This document shows, piece after piece, positions 5,025 to 6,090 of a stretch of DNA of 6,090 bases. The stretch covers positions 1-6,090 of the forward strand of contig JBCDBH010000361.1 of assembly GCA_039184055.1 (NCBI GenBank), written 5' to 3'. The stretch is from JBCDBH01 sp039184055. GTDB taxonomy: Bacteria; Acidobacteriota; Thermoanaerobaculia; Multivoradales; J023. The first letter of the stretch is position 1, and each line of letters begins with the position of its first letter. Below the pieces are notes generated by a model. It was given only the letters and a program-made list of their open reading frames with translations. It did not search any database and was not told where the DNA came from. The position numbers and the translations under genes were made by a program.

Positions 5025-6090
5025 ATGAAGTTTTCCAAGCTCGCATCGCTCGTTCTGTGCGCCCTCACCCTCGCCACTCTCGGCTGTGGCCGCGCCGAGC
5101 GACTCAACGTCCTGGTGGTGACCTTCGACACCACCCGCGCCGATCACATTGCCTCGTATGGCAACGAGCGCGCCAGTACGCCACGGGTCGACCAGCTCGC
5201 CGCCGAGGGGGTGCTCTTCGAGCATGCCTTCAGCGCGGTGCCGATCACCGCGCCGTCGCATTCGACGATCATGACCGGCAAATACCCGCTCGCTCACGGG
5301 GTGCGTGACAACGGCATGTTCGTGCTGCCCGACAACCAGCAAACCCTGGCTGAGACCTTGAAGGCGAACGGCTACGCCACCGGCGCGGCGATCGCGGCCT
5401 TCCCGCTCCTGTCGCGGTTCGGGGTCGATCAGGGTTTCGACTTTTATGACGACAACGTCGAGCCGCAGCCTCAGGGCGTGTTTGGCGATCGAGCCTTTCC
5501 CGAGGCGCAGATTTATATGGACGAGCGACGCGCGGGACGGGTCAACGAAGCGCTTTTCCCGTGGCTCGACGAGCACCACGACAAGCCGTTTTTCGCCTGG
5601 GCGCACTACTTCGATCCGCATCAGCCGTTCGACCCGCCACCGCCCTACGACCAGCTCTTCGCCGACGATCTCTACCTCGGCGAGCTCGCCTATACCGACG
5701 AGTCGTTTGGCCGGCTGCTCGACAAATTGAAGGAGCTCGGGGTCTACGACAAGACGATCATCGTCCTCGCCGCCGATCATGGTGAAGGGCGTGGCGAGCA
5801 CAACGAGCTCACCCATTCGACCCTGGTCTACAACACCACTCTCCACGTGCCGTTGATCATCCGGATGCCCGGCGCCACGGGCGGTCGACGGGTGAGCGCC
5901 AACGCCGGCACGGTCGACATCGTGCCCACCGTGCTCGATCTTCTCGACCTCGAAGAACCGACGGAGGTTCAGGGCGAGTCGCTGGTGCCGCTTCTCGAGG
6001 ATCCGACGCTCGACACCGAAGAACGCAACGCCCGGACGGCCTACTACGCGGAGACGCTGGCGCCTCGGCTCGGTTTCGGGTGGGGCGAGC
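5025..6090 (+). CDS. Sulfatase-like hydrolase/transferase, alkaline phosphatase superfamily, lipoprotein-like, 3' end cut
   Basis: 355 codons are visible, with no stop before the window edge. The N-terminus MKFSKLASLVLCALTLATLG-C21 is a signal peptide with a weak lipobox (TLGC), so it is probably a lipoprotein. The alkaline-phosphatase fold follows: NVLVVTFDTTRADH with the metal ligand Asp35, the nucleophile region PITAPSHSTIMTGKYPLAHG (73-92), YFDPHQPFDPPPPYD at 195-209, and AADHGEGRGEH with Asp251/His252 and a further His at 259 or 264. At the nucleophile position, where arylsulfatases have C/S-x-P-x-R, this protein has Thr75-Ala-Pro-Ser-His. Formylglycine cannot form there, so Thr75 probably acts directly, as in phosphodiesterases and lipoteichoic-acid synthase-type transferases. 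Substrate unknown; 'sulfatase' is a family name here. Close relatives I recall continue into C-terminal TPRs, which would lie outside the window. The start at 5025 gives a clean MK signal peptide; an in-frame ATG at 5004 is the alternative, and neither has a clear Shine-Dalgarno. Confidence 0.93.
   Translation, partial: MKFSKLASLVLCALTLATLGCGRAERLNVLVVTFDTTRADHIASYGNERASTPRVDQLAAEGVLFEHAFSAVPITAPSHSTIMTGKYPLAHGVRDNGMFVLPDNQQTLAETLKANGYATGAAIAAFPLLSRFGVDQGFDFYDDNVEPQPQGVFGDRAFPEAQIYMDERRAGRVNEALFPWLDEHHDKPFFAWAHYFDPHQPFDPPPPYDQLFADDLYLGELAYTDESFGRLLDKLKELGVYDKTIIVLAADHGEGRGEHNELTHSTLVYNTTLHVPLIIRMPGATGGRRVSANAGTVDIVPTVLDLLDLEEPTEVQGESLVPLLEDPTLDTEERNARTAYYAETLAPRLGFGWGE

Noticed and set aside
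5007..5846. Minus-strand open frame of 279 codons
   Set aside because: It is antisense to the sulfatase-like gene, whose catalytic and metal motifs read cleanly on the plus strand.

Overview
This 6,090-base window is GC-rich bacterial DNA with five protein genes, two of them cut by the window edges. The G/C-ending codons, large secreted lipoproteins, a TPR protein paired with a CRTAC1/ASPIC-UnbV beta-propeller protein, and a sulfatase-like enzyme of the type with a threonine nucleophile together suggest an Acidobacteriota-like organism. Myxococcota or Planctomycetota remain possible; this is inference from gene content, not a taxonomic proof.

Layout. Bases 1-1115 (minus) hold the first 371 codons of a PLP-dependent O-acetylhomoserine sulfhydrylase (metY), whose 3' end lies outside the window. 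Bases 1116-1381 are a divergent intergenic region. On the metY side it holds a clear Shine-Dalgarno, a small hairpin directly upstream, and a larger bulged stem-loop whose loop can pair with bases just after the stem. That is a possible cis-acting leader RNA that I cannot match to a known class. Bases 1382-1762 (plus) encode a 126-residue SnoaL/NTF2-like protein. It meets the CRTAC1 gene tail to tail with three bases between them. Bases 1766-4895 (minus) are a two-gene unit: a TPR lipoprotein (4895-3582) followed by a CRTAC1-type beta-propeller protein (3592-1766). Bases 4896-5024 are a divergent control region, and 5025-6090 (plus) carry the first 355 codons of a lipoprotein-like sulfatase/phosphodiesterase.

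The most unusual object is a 181-bp imperfect palindrome (3403-3583) with perfect 18-bp terminal inverted repeats. It sits exactly at the junction of the TPR and CRTAC1 genes. It supplies two bases of the TPR gene's stop codon and an open reading frame that would add about 58 residues to the front of the CRTAC1 protein, before its signal peptide. Removing exactly the palindrome would join the two genes in one frame. It looks like a mobile palindromic repeat (REP/MITE-like, or comparable to Rickettsia palindromic elements) that has remodelled a gene boundary.

How the genes work together: metY belongs to sulfur assimilation and methionine synthesis and has no obvious link to the rest. The TPR lipoprotein, CRTAC1 protein and sulfatase-like enzyme all carry export signals and probably act in the cell envelope. 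The first two are probably co-transcribed, and the third is transcribed divergently from the same control region.
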